64,000 nt of DNA, taken from assembly GCA_024102665.1 (NCBI GenBank), contig JAGFJP010000163.1, positions 40,574-104,573 on the forward strand, written 5' to 3'. The notes under the pieces were generated by a model. The model had not been told where the DNA came from. It ran no database searches and worked only from the letters and a program-made list of their open reading frames with translations. Numbering within the stretch: the stretch's first letter is position 1; every line of letters begins with the position of its first letter. This document shows positions 18,597 to 29,592 of this stretch, piece by piece. The stretch comes from Thiogranum sp. GTDB taxonomy: Bacteria > Pseudomonadota > Gammaproteobacteria > DSM-19610. Made by a program: the position numbers and the translations under genes.

Positions 18597-19949
18597 CTAT
18601 TCCAGGCCGAGTTTCTTCAGCCGGTAACGCATGGCGCGGAATGTGATACCCAGCACCTTCGCCGCCGCTGTCTTATTATTATGTGTCTGTTCGAGGGCCT
18701 TGAGAATGGCGTTTCGCTCGATGCCCTCAAGATACTCCTCGAGCGCGACTCCGTCAGGCGGCGGCGGGGGCTGATCCAGGGCGCGCTCGTGCTGCACGGT
18801 GACATCCAGTACAGGAAGCGCCAGGTCTTCGAGCTGGATCTCGGCGCCGTCGCACAGTGTCAGGGCCCGTTCCAGGATATTCTCCAGCTCGCGGACGTTC
18901 CCCGGGAACGGGTAACGTTGCAACGCCTCGAGGGCTTCCTGCCCCAGGTGGGGTTGTTCGTCGTCACGATTGCCGGCCAGCTTGCCAAGAATGTTCTCCG
19001 CGAGTTGCGGAATGTCTTCCCGGCGTTCGCGCAGACTTGGCACGTGCAACTCGATGACATTGATGCGGTAATAGAGGTCCTGTCGGAAATCGCCTGATTC
19101 GACCAGTCTTGCCAGGTCTTTGTGAGTGGCGGAGAGTACCCGTACGTCGATGGGGATCTCCTTTTGCTCGCCAACCGGGCGTACGGCTTTCTCCTGAATC
19201 GCTCGCAGCAGCTTTACCTGCATGTGCAACGGGAGTTCGGCAACTTCATCGAGAAACAGCGTGCCGCCGTCCGCGGCCTGAAACAGCCCTTGTTTATCGG
19301 TAACCGCACCGGTGAAACTGCCCTTCTTATGGCCGAAGAACTCGCTCTCCATCAGCTCCGAGGGAATAGCGCCACAGTTTACCGGTACGAACGGCTTGTC
19401 GTTGCGCGGCCCTTTGGCGTGAATCAGGTTGGCCACCAGTTCCTTGCCGGTACCCGACTCGCCACTGATATAAACGGGCGCCTGGCTGCGGGAGAGTTTG
19501 GCGATGGTCGAACGGATGGTCTGCATGATGGCCGAATCGCCCAGCAGGGTTTCCCTGCTGCGGCGGTCGCGTTCGGGGAAACTGGCGAGCTTGATGGCAC
19601 CGTTGACCAGGTTGCGCAGAACCTGCAGGTCCACGGGCTTGGAAACGAAATCGAAGGCGCCGGCTTTGAGGGCCTGGACGGCGGTTTCCATGTTGCCGTG
19701 CGCGGTGATTACGGCAACCGGCGTATCCGGGTAGTGCTGCTGGATAGTGTCGACAAGATCCAGTCCGTCGCCGTCCGGAAGCCGCATGTCGGTCAGACAC
19801 AGGTCGAATCTGGCTTCGCCCAGCAGCCGGCGGGCGTCAGCCAGGTTAGCCGCCGAGCGGGTGTCGATGTTCATGCGTCCGAGGGTCAGTTCCAGAAGTT
19901 CCCGGATATCCGGCTCGTCGTCGACAATAAGCGCCAGTGGTGTACTCAT
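18597..19949 (-). CDS. pilR: Sigma-54 response regulator PilR
   Basis: 450 residues: receiver domain with phospho-acceptor D54 (CLTDMRLP) and the conserved Lys in FVSKPV; AAA+ domain with Walker A GESGTGKE and the sigma-54 contact loop GSFTGA; C-terminal Fis-type helix-turn-helix (NNKTAAAKVLGITFRAMRYRLKKLG). It activates pilA with RpoN. Downstream of pilS with a 55-base gap, and directly upstream of the pilA sigma-54 promoter. Confidence 0.97.
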   Translation of the reverse strand: MSTPLALIVDDEPDIRELLELTLGRMNIDTRSAANLADARRLLGEARFDLCLTDMRLPDGDGLDLVDTIQQHYPDTPVAVITAHGNMETAVQALKAGAFDFVSKPVDLQVLRNLVNGAIKLASFPERDRRSRETLLGDSAIMQTIRSTIAKLSRSQAPVYISGESGTGKELVANLIHAKGPRNDKPFVPVNCGAIPSELMESEFFGHKKGSFTGAVTDKQGLFQAADGGTLFLDEVAELPLHMQVKLLRAIQEKAVRPVGEQKEIPIDVRVLSATHKDLARLVESGDFRQDLYYRINVIELHVPSLRERREDIPQLAENILGKLAGNRDDEQPHLGQEALEALQRYPFPGNVRELENILERALTLCDGAEIQLEDLALPVLDVTVQHERALDQPPPPPDGVALEEYLEGIERNAILKALEQTHNNKTAAAKVLGITFRAMRYRLKKLGLE

Positions 19950-20004
19950 ATATGTTGCGTACTAAACCACAAAGCCGGGGATCGACGCAAAATCTGCGTT
20001 GGAG

Positions 20005-21606
20005 TTAAGCCCCGGATTCAGCCGCAAACCGGATCCGGAAACAACTGCCGCCTTCCGGAACCGGGCGATAGCTCAACCGGGCCTGGTTGACTTCGCAAAG
20101 TTCACGAGCGATGTAGAGTCCGAGACCGGTGCCTGACGACGCGGTCGTAAAGAAGGGCTCAAACATCTGCTCTGCGGCTTCCGGTTCGATGCCGGGCCCG
20201 TTGTCCAGAACATCGAGTTCCGCGCCGCCTGCCTGGCTGTGGCGGGCGCGCAAGATCACCCGCGCGTTGTTGCCGGCGTGACGGAAAGCGTTTTGACACA
20301 GATTCGTCAACAGCTGGTGCAAGTGGCCGGGATCAACCTGTACCGAGAGGTCTTCAGGTTGAACATCGATGGACAGGTGATCGGGCGCTATCTGTTCCGT
20401 TTGCGCCAGTTCGTTCCTGAACTCTTCCAGCCAGTCGCGCAACAGGAGGTTCCGGGGGCGGCTCGCCGAACGCCGCGAGAGCTGCAGGACATTCTCGATA
20501 ATGGTGTTTACGCGCTGGGTATGGTTGCCGATGATCTCGGTCAGGCGTTTGTCGCTGCCGTCCAGGTGCTCTGATTCGTTCAACAGCTGCGCAGCGTGGC
20601 TGATGGCGCCCAACGGGTTGCGGATTTCATGCGCAATACTCGCCGTCAGCCGGCCCAGCGACGCCAGCTTGATCTGCTGGGTTTGTTGCGCGAGGCGTGC
20701 GCTGTCATCCAGCAGAATCAGTGCGCCGCTGCCCTGGGCGGTTTCGAGTTTGCTGATTCTCGGGATCAGCGTGCTGCCGGCGGTCACCGACGGTATGGCG
20801 TCCGGCTGCCGTTGGTTGTCGGTTTTCCATTGCTCCAGTTGCGACGCAAGCGCAGGTGAAACGCTCGAGAGGGATTGGTTCCGGCGGCCTTCAACGCCGA
20901 ACAGTTTGCGGGCGGTATCGTTGGCGAGTCGGATGTTGTTGTCCGGATCGATGACAAGAACGCCGGATTGCAGCTGTTGGATGACGTGCTGGTTGAGCTG
21001 CTGCAGGTTTTCGAGGTCAATGCCACGCTGCAGGGCCAGCGCCTCGCTTTCCCGGATGCGGATTGCCAGAACGTGCGCTATCCCCGCGGTGGCGAACAGC
21101 GCCAGTCCCAGGAGGCCGGCGCGAGTGATATCGTCTGCTGACGCTCTCTCCGGCGAGATAATGGAGATCCCTGTTTCAAACAGCAGCGAAAGGGTGGCGA
21201 CGGCGGCGAACAGGTAGGCCAGTCGCCCGGGCAGGATGAGCGAACCTGCTGCAACCGCGATAACCAGCAATACGGTCAATGAGCTGGTGACGCCACCGGT
21301 TGCGTGCATGAGCAGGGCGATGGCGCCAATGTCCACAAGAATTTGCAGCAGCGACTGGAAATGGTAGCCGGGCCAATGCAGGCGCGTGGTGAATCCGACG
21401 GTAATGCTGAACACCAGGTAGGCCAGCAGTGTGGTACTGAATAAACGGGGAACGTCGGTCCGAAACGGATTGCTGTCCTGCAACGCGAAATACATCACCG
21501 TCAGCAGGCCTGCGAGCACCACGCGATAAAAAGTAAGGATGCGGAGTGGCTGCCAGTCGGTGCCGGGGGAGAAAAGATCCTGACGTGCCTCGACAGTCGC
21601 TGCCAT
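20005..21606 (-). CDS. pilS: Sensor histidine kinase PilS
   Basis: 533 residues: six membrane segments between about 25 and 185, a PAS-like region at about 200-300, a HisKA domain with H326 in SIAHEIRNPLGAISHAAQLL (20 shown), and an HATPase domain with the N box (NAFRHAG), DNGPGI and GTGLGLYIA. In Pseudomonas PilS senses pilin in the membrane and controls PilR. Followed by pilR and preceded by the PP0621-like gene 4 bases upstream. Confidence 0.96.
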   Translation of the reverse strand: MAATVEARQDLFSPGTDWQPLRILTFYRVVLAGLLTVMYFALQDSNPFRTDVPRLFSTTLLAYLVFSITVGFTTRLHWPGYHFQSLLQILVDIGAIALLMHATGGVTSSLTVLLVIAVAAGSLILPGRLAYLFAAVATLSLLFETGISIISPERASADDITRAGLLGLALFATAGIAHVLAIRIRESEALALQRGIDLENLQQLNQHVIQQLQSGVLVIDPDNNIRLANDTARKLFGVEGRRNQSLSSVSPALASQLEQWKTDNQRQPDAIPSVTAGSTLIPRISKLETAQGSGALILLDDSARLAQQTQQIKLASLGRLTASIAHEIRNPLGAISHAAQLLNESEHLDGSDKRLTEIIGNHTQRVNTIIENVLQLSRRSASRPRNLLLRDWLEEFRNELAQTEQIAPDHLSIDVQPEDLSVQVDPGHLHQLLTNLCQNAFRHAGNNARVILRARHSQAGGAELDVLDNGPGIEPEAAEQMFEPFFTTASSGTGLGLYIARELCEVNQARLSYRPVPEGGSCFRIRFAAESGA

Positions 21607-21610
21607 TCAG

Positions 21611-21823
21611 CTAGCGATCTTCGTCCCGGTGCTGCGGGCTGCAATAAAACTTTTCACCGTCCCGCACCGCTTCGCTGCGCGGCGTAAAGACGCCGCATTT
21701 TTCGCATCGAACCATTTCGTCGACCTTCGGCGTGGCTTTGTGCTGCAGGCTGGAGCCCCTGGCCAGCCGGACAAGAATCCAGACCACGAGGGCGACGCCC
21801 AGCAGAAAAATGAGTACGCGCAT
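21611..21823 (-). CDS. PP0621-family small membrane protein
   Basis: 70 residues from ATG 21823; in-frame starts at 21832 and 21886 would add only a non-conserved stretch. An N-terminal membrane helix ([18 protein letters not shown]) is followed by a short zinc-ribbon-like part with [17 protein letters not shown] and FYCSPQH, giving three cysteines and a histidine as possible ligands. The family is usually found next to pilS, as here (4-base gap). No function is known. Confidence 0.85.
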   Translation of the reverse strand: MRVLIFLLGVALVVWILVRLARGSSLQHKATPKVDEMVRCEKCGVFTPRSEAVRDGEKFYCSPQHRDEDR

Positions 21824-21989
21824 TCCAAACATGCGGCTAGTGTACCGCATTGCAGCGCGAGTTGATCCCGTTATTCCCACTGACATGGCTCAGCCCCGGG
21901 GCGAACCGGCCGGTGTCTTTGCCAGCCGGCGCTTTACTCCGACCCTGCTTTTTCAGGACAATGCAGTCTTTCACGGAAATGGACGCGCT

Positions 21990-23150
21990 ATGCATCTCCA
22001 CGAGTACCAGGCGAAACAGCTTTTCTCCGAGTACGGGATTCCGGTGCCGGACCGCCGTATGATTGAGTCCCTGCAGGATGCCGCGGCGGCCGCCAAAGCG
22101 CTGGGGGGTGAACGCTGGGTGGTCAAGGCCCAGGTTCATGCCGGCGGGCGCGGCAAGGCCGGCGGCGTTCAGCTGGTCGACAGCCCGCAAGCGGCCGAGC
22201 AGGTTGCAGACCGCCTGCTGGGTTCGCGACTGGTGACGCGCCAGACCGGAGAACCGGGCCTGCCAGTGCACCGGTTGCTCATTGAATCTACCGTGACGAT
22301 AGAGCGGGAACTCTATCTGAGTCTGGTCGTGGATCGTGCCCGGGAACGCGTTATGGTCATGGCCTCGGCGTCGGGCGGCATGGACATAGAAGAGGTGGCG
22401 GCCGGTAACCCGGAAGCCATCCTGCTGGAGGCGATCCATCCGTCGGTCGGCTTGCAGGGCTATCAGTGTCGCAACCTCGCCTTCGGTCTTGGATTGGCGG
22501 GCGACCAGATCAAGACTTTCAGCCGATTGCTGGGCGGGCTGTATCGCCTGTTCGACCAGAAAGATGCCAGCCTGGTGGAGATCAACCCGCTGGTGGTGAC
22601 TGCTGACGGCGATCTGCTGGCGCTCGATGCCAAGCTCGATCTGGACGACAACGCGCTGTACCGCCATCCTGAGACCGCTGATCTGCGCGACCCGACCCAG
22701 GAAGATGACAAGGAGCGCAGCGCCCGCGAGCATGGACTGAATTACATCACCCTGGATGGCAACATCGCCTGTATGGTGAACGGTGCCGGCCTGGCGATGG
22801 CTACCATGGATCTGATCAAACTGCACGGCGGCGAGCCGGCCAATTTCCTCGATGTCGGTGGTGGGGCGACGGCGGAACGGGTTGCCGAAGCCTTCAAGCT
22901 GATTCTGTCCGACAGCAAGGTCAAAGCGATCCTGGTAAACATTTTCGGCGGCATCGTGCGCTGCGACCTGATCGCGGAAGGCGTTATCCAGGCGGTTCAG
23001 GAAGTGCACGTGACACTGCCGGTCGTGGTGCGGCTGGAAGGCACCAACGTGGACAAAGGCAAAGCGCTGCTGGCGACCTCGGGTTTGAACATCATCACTG
23101 CCGATGGTTTGACGGACGCGGCTGAGAAAGCCGTAGGAGCGGTCAGATGA
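21990..23150 (+). CDS. sucC: Succinyl-CoA synthetase (ADP-forming) beta subunit
   Basis: 386 residues from ATG 21990 ([20 protein letters not shown]); the longer frame from 21732 is rejected because the family begins at this motif. ATP-grasp fold with [23 protein letters not shown] and the C-terminal DVGGGAT and [10 protein letters not shown] blocks. It makes ATP from succinyl-CoA in the TCA cycle together with SucD, whose gene overlaps by 4 bases. The sucA and sucB genes are not nearby. Confidence 0.98.
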   Translation: MHLHEYQAKQLFSEYGIPVPDRRMIESLQDAAAAAKALGGERWVVKAQVHAGGRGKAGGVQLVDSPQAAEQVADRLLGSRLVTRQTGEPGLPVHRLLIESTVTIERELYLSLVVDRARERVMVMASASGGMDIEEVAAGNPEAILLEAIHPSVGLQGYQCRNLAFGLGLAGDQIKTFSRLLGGLYRLFDQKDASLVEINPLVVTADGDLLALDAKLDLDDNALYRHPETADLRDPTQEDDKERSAREHGLNYITLDGNIACMVNGAGLAMATMDLIKLHGGEPANFLDVGGGATAERVAEAFKLILSDSKVKAILVNIFGGIVRCDLIAEGVIQAVQEVHVTLPVVVRLEGTNVDKGKALLATSGLNIITADGLTDAAEKAVGAVR

Positions 23151-24022
23151 GCATACTGGTCGATCGGCACACGCGGGTCATTTGCCAGGGATTTACCGGC
23201 AAGCAGGGCACCTTTCATTCCGAGCAGGCAATCGCCTACGGCACACAGATGGTCGGCGGCGTGACGCCCGGCAAGGGCGGCCAGCAGCACCTCGGATTGC
23301 CTGTGTTCAACACGGTGCGCGATGCCGTGAAGGAAACCGGCGCCGACGCGACCATGATTTATGTGCCGGCCGCATTTGCCGCGGATGCCATTCTGGAGGC
23401 GGCGGATGCCGGTATCGGCGTCATTGTCTGTATTACCGAGGGCATTCCCGTGCTGGATATGCTCAAGGTGAAAGCGGCGCTTTCGGACAGTGACGCCAGG
23501 CTGATCGGTCCCAACTGTCCGGGCGTTATCACCCCGGGTGCCTGCAAGATAGGCATTATGCCGGGCGCAATTCACAAGCCGGGCAAAATTGGAATCGTGT
23601 CGCGCTCCGGAACGCTGACCTACGAGGCTGTCTACCAGACAACCCTGGCGGGTCTTGGTCAAAGCACCTGCGTCGGTATCGGAGGCGATCCGATCCACGG
23701 CATGGAGTTCATCGACTGCCTGGAGGGGTTCGAGCGCGATCCGGACACTCAGGGTGTGATCATGGTCGGAGAAATCGGCGGAAGCGCCGAAGAAGAAGCC
23801 GCCGAGTTCATCCAGGCGCACATGAGCAAACCGGTAGTGGCCTATATTGCCGGTGTCACGGCGCCACCGGGCAAGCGCATGGGGCACGCCGGCGCCATTA
23901 TCAGCGGTGGCAAAGGCACGGCTGACGCCAAGTTCGCGGCGTTGGAAAAAGCCGGTGTGGCCGTGGTGCGCTCGCCTGCTGACATGGGCCGGCGCATGCA
24001 GGAGGTCCTGGGCGTTTCGTGA
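23147..24022 (+). CDS. sucD: Succinyl-CoA synthetase alpha subunit
   Basis: 291 residues with the CoA-binding Rossmann part ([16 protein letters not shown]), PNCPGVI, and the phosphohistidine site in [14 protein letters not shown]. It partners SucC; the start overlaps the sucC stop as ATGA, so the two are translationally coupled. nadE overlaps its 3' end by 4 bases. Confidence 0.98.
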   Translation: MSILVDRHTRVICQGFTGKQGTFHSEQAIAYGTQMVGGVTPGKGGQQHLGLPVFNTVRDAVKETGADATMIYVPAAFAADAILEAADAGIGVIVCITEGIPVLDMLKVKAALSDSDARLIGPNCPGVITPGACKIGIMPGAIHKPGKIGIVSRSGTLTYEAVYQTTLAGLGQSTCVGIGGDPIHGMEFIDCLEGFERDPDTQGVIMVGEIGGSAEEEAAEFIQAHMSKPVVAYIAGVTAPPGKRMGHAGAIISGGKGTADAKFAALEKAGVAVVRSPADMGRRMQEVLGVS

Positions 24023-25689
24023 ACGCCGCGACCCGTCCGCAGCAATCCGTACTGCGCCTGGTCATGGCGCAATGCAATCTTTTGGTCGGCGACATATCGT
24101 TCAACACGCGCCAGGTGATCGAGGCGGCGCACCGGGCGCGGGATGAGTTTGGCGCTGATCTGATCGTTTTTCCCGAACTGACGTTGACGGGCTATCCCCC
24201 TGAAGACCTGCTGTTGCGCCCCGGTTTTCAGGAAATGGTGGACGAAGCGCTGGCCAGGATTCGTCTGCAGGTTTCCGGTATTCAGCTGCTGGTCGGGCAT
24301 CCCGAAAAAACCGCCGGCGGTCACTTCAACGCGGCATCATTGATCTGCGATGGCCAGATCGTCGCGCGCTGCCACAAGCTGCATCTGCCCAACTACAGTG
24401 TATTCGACGAAAAACGCTATTTTGTTTCCGGTGAAGGTTTCTGTGTCGCCGAGGTTTGTGGCGTGCCGATCGGCATCAGCATTTGTGAAGATATCTGGGT
24501 GCCGGAACCTGCCAGAGCAGCAACGGATGCCGGCGCAAAGTTGCTCGTCAACCTGAACGCCTCGCCGTTCCATACCGGCAAATCGGACGAGCGTGAAGCG
24601 GTAGTGGCCGATCGCAGCCGCGAAACCGGATGTCCGGTGGTTTACGTCAACCTGGTCGGTGGCCAGGACGAACTGGTGTTCGACGGTGAATCGTTTGTCA
24701 TGGACCGCAAGGGGTCTGTCCGTGTCCGGGCGCCTGCCTGCCGGGACGGCCTGTTTGCAGTCGATTTCGAACAGTCCGCAGGTGGAATGGAACCCTTGAC
24801 CGGCGAGATAGCGCCGCGATCGGGAAAGGAAGAGAGTATTTATCAGGCGCTGGTGCTGGGCACACGCGACTATATCGAGAAGAACCGCTTCAACGGCGTG
24901 GTAATCGGGTTATCGGGCGGTGTTGATTCTGCGCTGACGCTGGCGATCGCCGTGGATGCCATTGGCGCCGAGCGGGTGGAAGCCGTCATGATGCCCTCGC
25001 GTTATACCGCGCAAATGAGCCTCGAAGATGCGCGGGCCGAGGCCGAGGCACTGGGCGTGACCTACCGCGAGATTCCCATCGAAAAACCCTTCGAAGCTTT
25101 TCTGGAATGCCTGTCGGACGCTTTTGCGGGTAAGCCGCGCGATGTCACCGAGGAAAACATACAGGCCCGCTGCCGCGGGGTCATTCTGATGGCGCTGTCG
25201 AACAAGCAGGGGCGGATGCTGCTGACCACAGGCAACAAAAGTGAAATGTCGGTCGGTTATGCGACACTCTATGGCGACATGGCGGGCGGTTTCGCACCCA
25301 TCAAGGATGTCCCCAAGCTGCTGGTATACCGGCTTGCCGATTACCGCAATGCGCTGGGGCGGGTGATTCCGCAACGGGTGCTCGAACGGCCGCCCTCGGC
25401 CGAGCTGGCGCCGGACCAGAAGGATGAGGATTCGTTGCCGCCTTACGCCATCCTGGATCCGATCCTGGAAGGCTATATTGAGCAGGATCTGAGCATCGGG
25501 GAGCTGGTCAAGCGCGGTTTCGATGCCGCCACGGTGCGGCGCATTGCCGGAATGGTCGACCGCAATGAATACAAGCGCCGCCAGGCACCGCCCGGCGTGC
25601 GGATCAGTCGGCGTGCCTTCGGTCGCGATAGGCGCTACCCGATTACCTCCGGTTTTATCACCGCTCAGCTGGAGCGTCACGGCGGTTGA
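24019..25689 (+). CDS. nadE: Glutamine-dependent NAD+ synthetase
   Basis: 556 residues from GTG 24019. N-terminal nitrilase-like glutaminase domain (1-270) with [27 protein letters not shown] and the nucleophile Cys in ISICEDIW; C-terminal synthetase domain with the PP-loop [11 protein letters not shown] and [17 protein letters not shown]. It amidates nicotinate adenine dinucleotide to NAD+ with Gln as donor. Overlaps sucD by 4 bases; glnB follows after about 100 bases. Confidence 0.97.
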   Translation: MNAATRPQQSVLRLVMAQCNLLVGDISFNTRQVIEAAHRARDEFGADLIVFPELTLTGYPPEDLLLRPGFQEMVDEALARIRLQVSGIQLLVGHPEKTAGGHFNAASLICDGQIVARCHKLHLPNYSVFDEKRYFVSGEGFCVAEVCGVPIGISICEDIWVPEPARAATDAGAKLLVNLNASPFHTGKSDEREAVVADRSRETGCPVVYVNLVGGQDELVFDGESFVMDRKGSVRVRAPACRDGLFAVDFEQSAGGMEPLTGEIAPRSGKEESIYQALVLGTRDYIEKNRFNGVVIGLSGGVDSALTLAIAVDAIGAERVEAVMMPSRYTAQMSLEDARAEAEALGVTYREIPIEKPFEAFLECLSDAFAGKPRDVTEENIQARCRGVILMALSNKQGRMLLTTGNKSEMSVGYATLYGDMAGGFAPIKDVPKLLVYRLADYRNALGRVIPQRVLERPPSAELAPDQKDEDSLPPYAILDPILEGYIEQDLSIGELVKRGFDAATVRRIAGMVDRNEYKRRQAPPGVRISRRAFGRDRRYPITSGFITAQLERHGG

Positions 25690-25748
25690 AAAGCTTGTGG
25701 CGCGCACGGGATACCGATGAAGTATTCGTCTTTTTTGCCCGGTTTTAG

Positions 25749-26129
<381 letters not shown>

Positions 26130-26142
26130 GCTTTTCCCCTTT

Positions 26143-26916
26143 TCAGGGTTCTACCGCTTCGTCGGGTGCCGGCTGCGTCGCGGCCGGTGCCGGGCGGTTC
26201 AGATCCAGCACGCGTTGCGTATCATCTGAAAGGTCGTTCAGCCCCATTTTCGAATACGCCTGTATCAGCACCTGCAAGGCTTCCTGCGCAGCCGGCGCCC
26301 GCTGGTAGTTTTCCACGACGTACCTGGCGCGGTTTGCCGCGGCGACATAGGCGCCGCGCTCCAGGTAGTACCTGGCGACATTGATTTCGTACTGGGCGAG
26401 CTGGTTGTGCAGGTAGACCAGCCGCTGTCCGGCATCCGCGGCATAGCGGCTGTCGGGAAAGGATTTCACAAGCTGGGTGAAATCATTGAACGCGTCACGC
26501 AGCGCGCGGGTATCACGCTCCGACGGCTCGCGCGGCGCCACGCGATCGACGATACCGGCGCCGCGGTTGTAGTTGGCGAGCCCTTTCAGATACCAGGCGT
26601 AGTCCAGATGCGGATTGCCCGGATTGTTGCGGATGAAGCGGTCTGCAGTGGCGATTGCCGAATCGGGCTCGTCGAACTTGAAGTACGCGTAGGCGATCTC
26701 GAGCTGCGCCTGCTGCGCATACTTCCCGAACGGATAGCGGGCTTCGAGCTTTTCGAAGGTATTGATGGCGGTTTCGTAATCGCCCGCGTTGAGCGCCTCC
26801 TTGGCGCGGCTGTACAGCTCATTGGCGGACAGGTTTGCCAGCTCGTCCTCCGGCGTGGTGGCGCAGCCGAAGATGAATAAAACGGTCAATAAAGGTATAA
26901 GGCGTAAGCAGCGCAT
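26143..26916 (-). CDS. bamD: Outer-membrane assembly lipoprotein BamD
   Basis: 257 residues from ATG 26916, chosen because GGAAG lies about 10 bases upstream and it opens a proper signal; ATG 26940 would add 8 residues and has no ribosome site. Signal peptide ends in the lipobox FIFGC. TPR repeats follow (ELYSRAKEALNAGDYETAI onward, YPFGKYA, LDYAWYLKGLANY). BamD holds BamA in the BAM complex at the inner face of the outer membrane. Divergent from rluD, the common arrangement. Confidence 0.96.
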   Translation of the reverse strand: MRCLRLIPLLTVLFIFGCATTPEDELANLSANELYSRAKEALNAGDYETAINTFEKLEARYPFGKYAQQAQLEIAYAYFKFDEPDSAIATADRFIRNNPGNPHLDYAWYLKGLANYNRGAGIVDRVAPREPSERDTRALRDAFNDFTQLVKSFPDSRYAADAGQRLVYLHNQLAQYEINVARYYLERGAYVAAANRARYVVENYQRAPAAQEALQVLIQAYSKMGLNDLSDDTQRVLDLNRPAPAATQPAPDEAVEP

Positions 26917-26991
26917 CAGCTGTTGCTTCCAGGGATCCATTGCGGAAACCAAATTGTAAAGCGGCCGGCCCCGTGTTGGCCACCCAAATCC

Positions 26992-27939
26992 ATGAATGAA
27001 AACATTCGACTGACGAAACAGATACCGGAAAGCGCGGCAGGGCGGCGCCTTGACCAGGTGCTCGCCGAATTGTTTCCGGATTACTCGCGCAGCCGCCTGC
27101 AGCAATGGATACGGGGCGGCGACGTGCTGGTGAACGGGCTGCCGGCTGCGCCCAAATTCCGCGTCGCCGGTGGCGAATCGGTGGCGATAGATGCCGAACT
27201 CGGGCAGGAAACCGCGGTGCAGTCGCAGGCGATTCCGCTGGAAGTGGTGTTCGAGGATGATTACCTGCTGGTCGTCAACAAGCCGGCCGGGCTGGTGGTG
27301 CACCCGGCGGCGGGTAATCCCGACGGCACGCTGCAGAACGCGCTGCTGCACCATGACCCGGCACTCGCCCGGCTGCCGCGGGCCGGTATCGTGCATCGGC
27401 TCGACAAGGACACCAGTGGCCTGCTGGTGGTGGCGCGCAACCTCGCGGCGCACAAGTCCCTGGTCGAACAGCTGCAGGCGCGCACCGTACACCGGGAATA
27501 CCTGGCGCTGGTACAGTCGGTGATGACGGCCGGCGGAACTGTCGATGCCCCGATCGGCCGCCATCCGCGCGATCGCCTGCGCATGGCGGTGGTCGAATCA
27601 GGCAAGCCGGCGATTACGCATTACCGTGTGCTGGAGCGATTCGCGGCCCACACCCTGGTCCAGGTGCGACTCGAGACCGGGCGCACCCACCAGATTCGCG
27701 TGCACATGGCGTATATACACTGCCCGCTGGTGGGCGATGCCCTGTACGGAGGCCGGCAGAAGCTGCCGCGCGCCGCGCCCGAAGCGGTGCGCGAAGCCTT
27801 GCGTAATTTCCATCGTCAGGCGCTGCACGCCAGACGCCTCGAACTGATTCATCCGGCGCGTCGCGAACTGGTGGGTTGGGAATGCGAAATACCAGGTGAT
27901 TTCCAGGAATTACTTGAAGTTCTGAGGTCCGGGGCATGA
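26992..27939 (+). CDS. rluD: 23S rRNA pseudouridine synthase RluD
   Basis: 315 residues from ATG 26992: N-terminal S4 RNA-binding domain (RRLDQVLAELFPDYSRSRLQ) and a RluA-type catalytic domain with the active Asp in HRLDKDTSGLL. It modifies U1911, U1915 and U1917 of 23S helix 69 in E. coli. Divergent from bamD and followed by pgeF with a 4-base overlap, the common bamD/rluD/pgeF layout. Confidence 0.96.
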   Translation: MNENIRLTKQIPESAAGRRLDQVLAELFPDYSRSRLQQWIRGGDVLVNGLPAAPKFRVAGGESVAIDAELGQETAVQSQAIPLEVVFEDDYLLVVNKPAGLVVHPAAGNPDGTLQNALLHHDPALARLPRAGIVHRLDKDTSGLLVVARNLAAHKSLVEQLQARTVHREYLALVQSVMTAGGTVDAPIGRHPRDRLRMAVVESGKPAITHYRVLERFAAHTLVQVRLETGRTHQIRVHMAYIHCPLVGDALYGGRQKLPRAAPEAVREALRNFHRQALHARRLELIHPARRELVGWECEIPGDFQELLEVLRSGA

Positions 27940-28658
27940 TCGTCCCCGAGTGGCCTGCAGCCATGCATGTGAAAGCGGTGTCCACGACACGGGCGGGTGG
28001 CGTCAGCGTCCCACCCTACGCCGGTCTGAATCTCGCCGGTCACGTCGGCGATGCGCCCGAGGCGGTCGCGGAAAATCGCGCCCGGCTGCAGCAGTCCCTG
28101 CAATTGCCGCAGACCCCGCTATGGCTGAACCAGGTGCACGGCAACCGCGTTGTCGATGCCGCGGCTGTCGCGCCGGGCGCGGAGGGCGATGCCAGTTACA
28201 GCAGCGAAGCGGGTGTGGTCTGCGCCGTGCTTACGGCCGACTGTCTTCCCGTGCTGTTTTGCGATCGCCGCGGATCGCGGGTCGCCGCAGCGCACGCCGG
28301 CTGGCGCGGTCTCGCCGCCGGGGTGCTCGAAGCCACAGTTGCGGCTCTGGACACCGCTCCCGGGGAGTTGATGGCCTGGCTGGGCCCGGCCATCGGCCCC
28401 CGCCATTTCGAAGTCGGCGACGAGGTGCGCCATGTGTTCATCGATCAGCAATCTGCAGCGCATGCCGCTTTCACGGCCGGCCCCGACGGGCGCTGGATGG
28501 CGGACCTGTACCGCCTGGCGCGCCTGCGGCTGCAAGCCGCTGGCGTCGATGCCGTCTACGGCGGGCGTTTCTGCACCTACGCCGAACGGGACAGGTTCTA
28601 TTCCTACCGGCGTGACGGCGTTACCGGGCGCATGGCATCCCTGATATGGCTGGCCTGA
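27936..28658 (+). CDS. pgeF: Laccase-domain purine nucleosidase/phosphorylase-type protein PgeF (YfiH)
   Basis: 240 residues of the multicopper-polyphenol-oxidase/DUF152 family: LTADCLPVLFCD, AAAHAGWRGLAAGV, and GPAIGPRHFEVGDEV supply the zinc-site His and Cys. E. coli YfiH is reported to correct peptidoglycan precursors carrying L-Ser, and other members act on purine nucleosides; which applies here is open. ATG overlaps the rluD stop by 4 bases. Confidence 0.92.
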   Translation: MIVPEWPAAMHVKAVSTTRAGGVSVPPYAGLNLAGHVGDAPEAVAENRARLQQSLQLPQTPLWLNQVHGNRVVDAAAVAPGAEGDASYSSEAGVVCAVLTADCLPVLFCDRRGSRVAAAHAGWRGLAAGVLEATVAALDTAPGELMAWLGPAIGPRHFEVGDEVRHVFIDQQSAAHAAFTAGPDGRWMADLYRLARLRLQAAGVDAVYGGRFCTYAERDRFYSYRRDGVTGRMASLIWLA

Positions 28659-28710
28659 AGACCTGCGGTGATTTCCGTATATACTTGCGCGGTTTGCGTG
28701 AAGGCCCCGA

Positions 28711-29496
28711 ATGAATTTACTGACCTGGATTCTGTTGTTTTGTCTGCTCGGCGGCGTGCTCAGCGTGCTGGCGGCCGCGATTTTCCTGCTGCTGCCCGAT
28801 CGCCTGCGAACCCGCCTGCTGCCGCACACCGTCAGTTTCGCGATCGGCGCGCTGCTGGGTGCCGCCCTGCTCGGCCTGTTGCCGCACGCACTGGCCGGGG
28901 CAGGGGACAGTGACCTGCACACCATCACCGGTACTGTCCTGCTGGGCCTGTTCGGGTTTTTTCTGCTGGAAAAGCTGGTGCTGTGGCGGCACTGTCATCA
29001 GCAGCACTGTGAGATGCATACCCCCGTGGATGAGGGCCATCACCATCCTGCCGCCGGCACGCTGATCCTGATCGGCGACAGCCTGCACAATTTTATCGAC
29101 GGCGTGCTGATCGGCGCGGCGTTTTTGACCGATATCCACCTCGGCATCGTCACCAGCCTGGCGGTCGCCGCCCACGAAATTCCACAGGAAGTCGGAGATT
29201 TCGCCGTATTGCTGCACAGCGGCTTCAGCGCAAGCCGCGCATTCCTGTTCAACCTGATAGCCAGCCTGGCGACCGTGGTGGGCGGCGTACTCGCCTGGTA
29301 TGCGCTGAAAGATCTGCAACCGGTGTTGCCTTACGTGCTTGCCGTGGCGGCTTCCAGCTTCATCTACGTAGCTGTCGCCGACCTCATACCCGGGCTGCAC
29401 AAGCGCGTCGAGTTCAGCGCCACCGTCAAGCAGGTCTTGTTGATCGGCGCGGGAGTGGTATTAATCTATGTTTCGCATTCAGCCATGCATGGTTAG
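28711..29496 (+). CDS. ZIP-family metal transporter
   Basis: 261 residues with about eight membrane segments. The ZIP metal-site motifs are clear: HNFIDGVLIGAAF in segment 4 and HEIPQEVGDFAVLL in segment 5. A His-rich cytosolic loop (WRHCHQQHCEMH and EGHHHPA) lies between segments 3 and 4. Likely moves zinc or another divalent metal into the cytosol; some members work outward. No metal regulator is seen next to it. Confidence 0.9.
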   Translation: MNLLTWILLFCLLGGVLSVLAAAIFLLLPDRLRTRLLPHTVSFAIGALLGAALLGLLPHALAGAGDSDLHTITGTVLLGLFGFFLLEKLVLWRHCHQQHCEMHTPVDEGHHHPAAGTLILIGDSLHNFIDGVLIGAAFLTDIHLGIVTSLAVAAHEIPQEVGDFAVLLHSGFSASRAFLFNLIASLATVVGGVLAWYALKDLQPVLPYVLAVAASSFIYVAVADLIPGLHKRVEFSATVKQVLLIGAGVVLIYVSHSAMHG

Positions 29497-29502
29497 CAGT
29501 CC

Positions 29503-29570
29503 GTCATCGCGAGCGCAGCGCGGCAATTTCCTGGCAAGGTCGCCGCAGCCGGGAGACTGCCTTGCTGCAA
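29503..29570. repeat. Dispersed palindromic repeat, decayed copy C
   Basis: Starts GTCATCGCGAGCGCAGCGCG and continues with GCAATTTCCTGG, matching the left half of the copy at 37083 with few changes; the right half (GGGAGACTGCCTTGC) is only a weak match to GGAGATTGCTTCG. Lies between the ZIP gene and the ACT-domain gene. Confidence 0.55.
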
Positions 29571-29592
29571 CACCGCCACGTGAGGAGGGCTT

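Noticed and set aside
26143..27564. 473-residue version of BamD
   Set aside because: The extra N-terminal part lies over rluD in antisense; the lipoprotein signal and ribosome site place the start at 26916.
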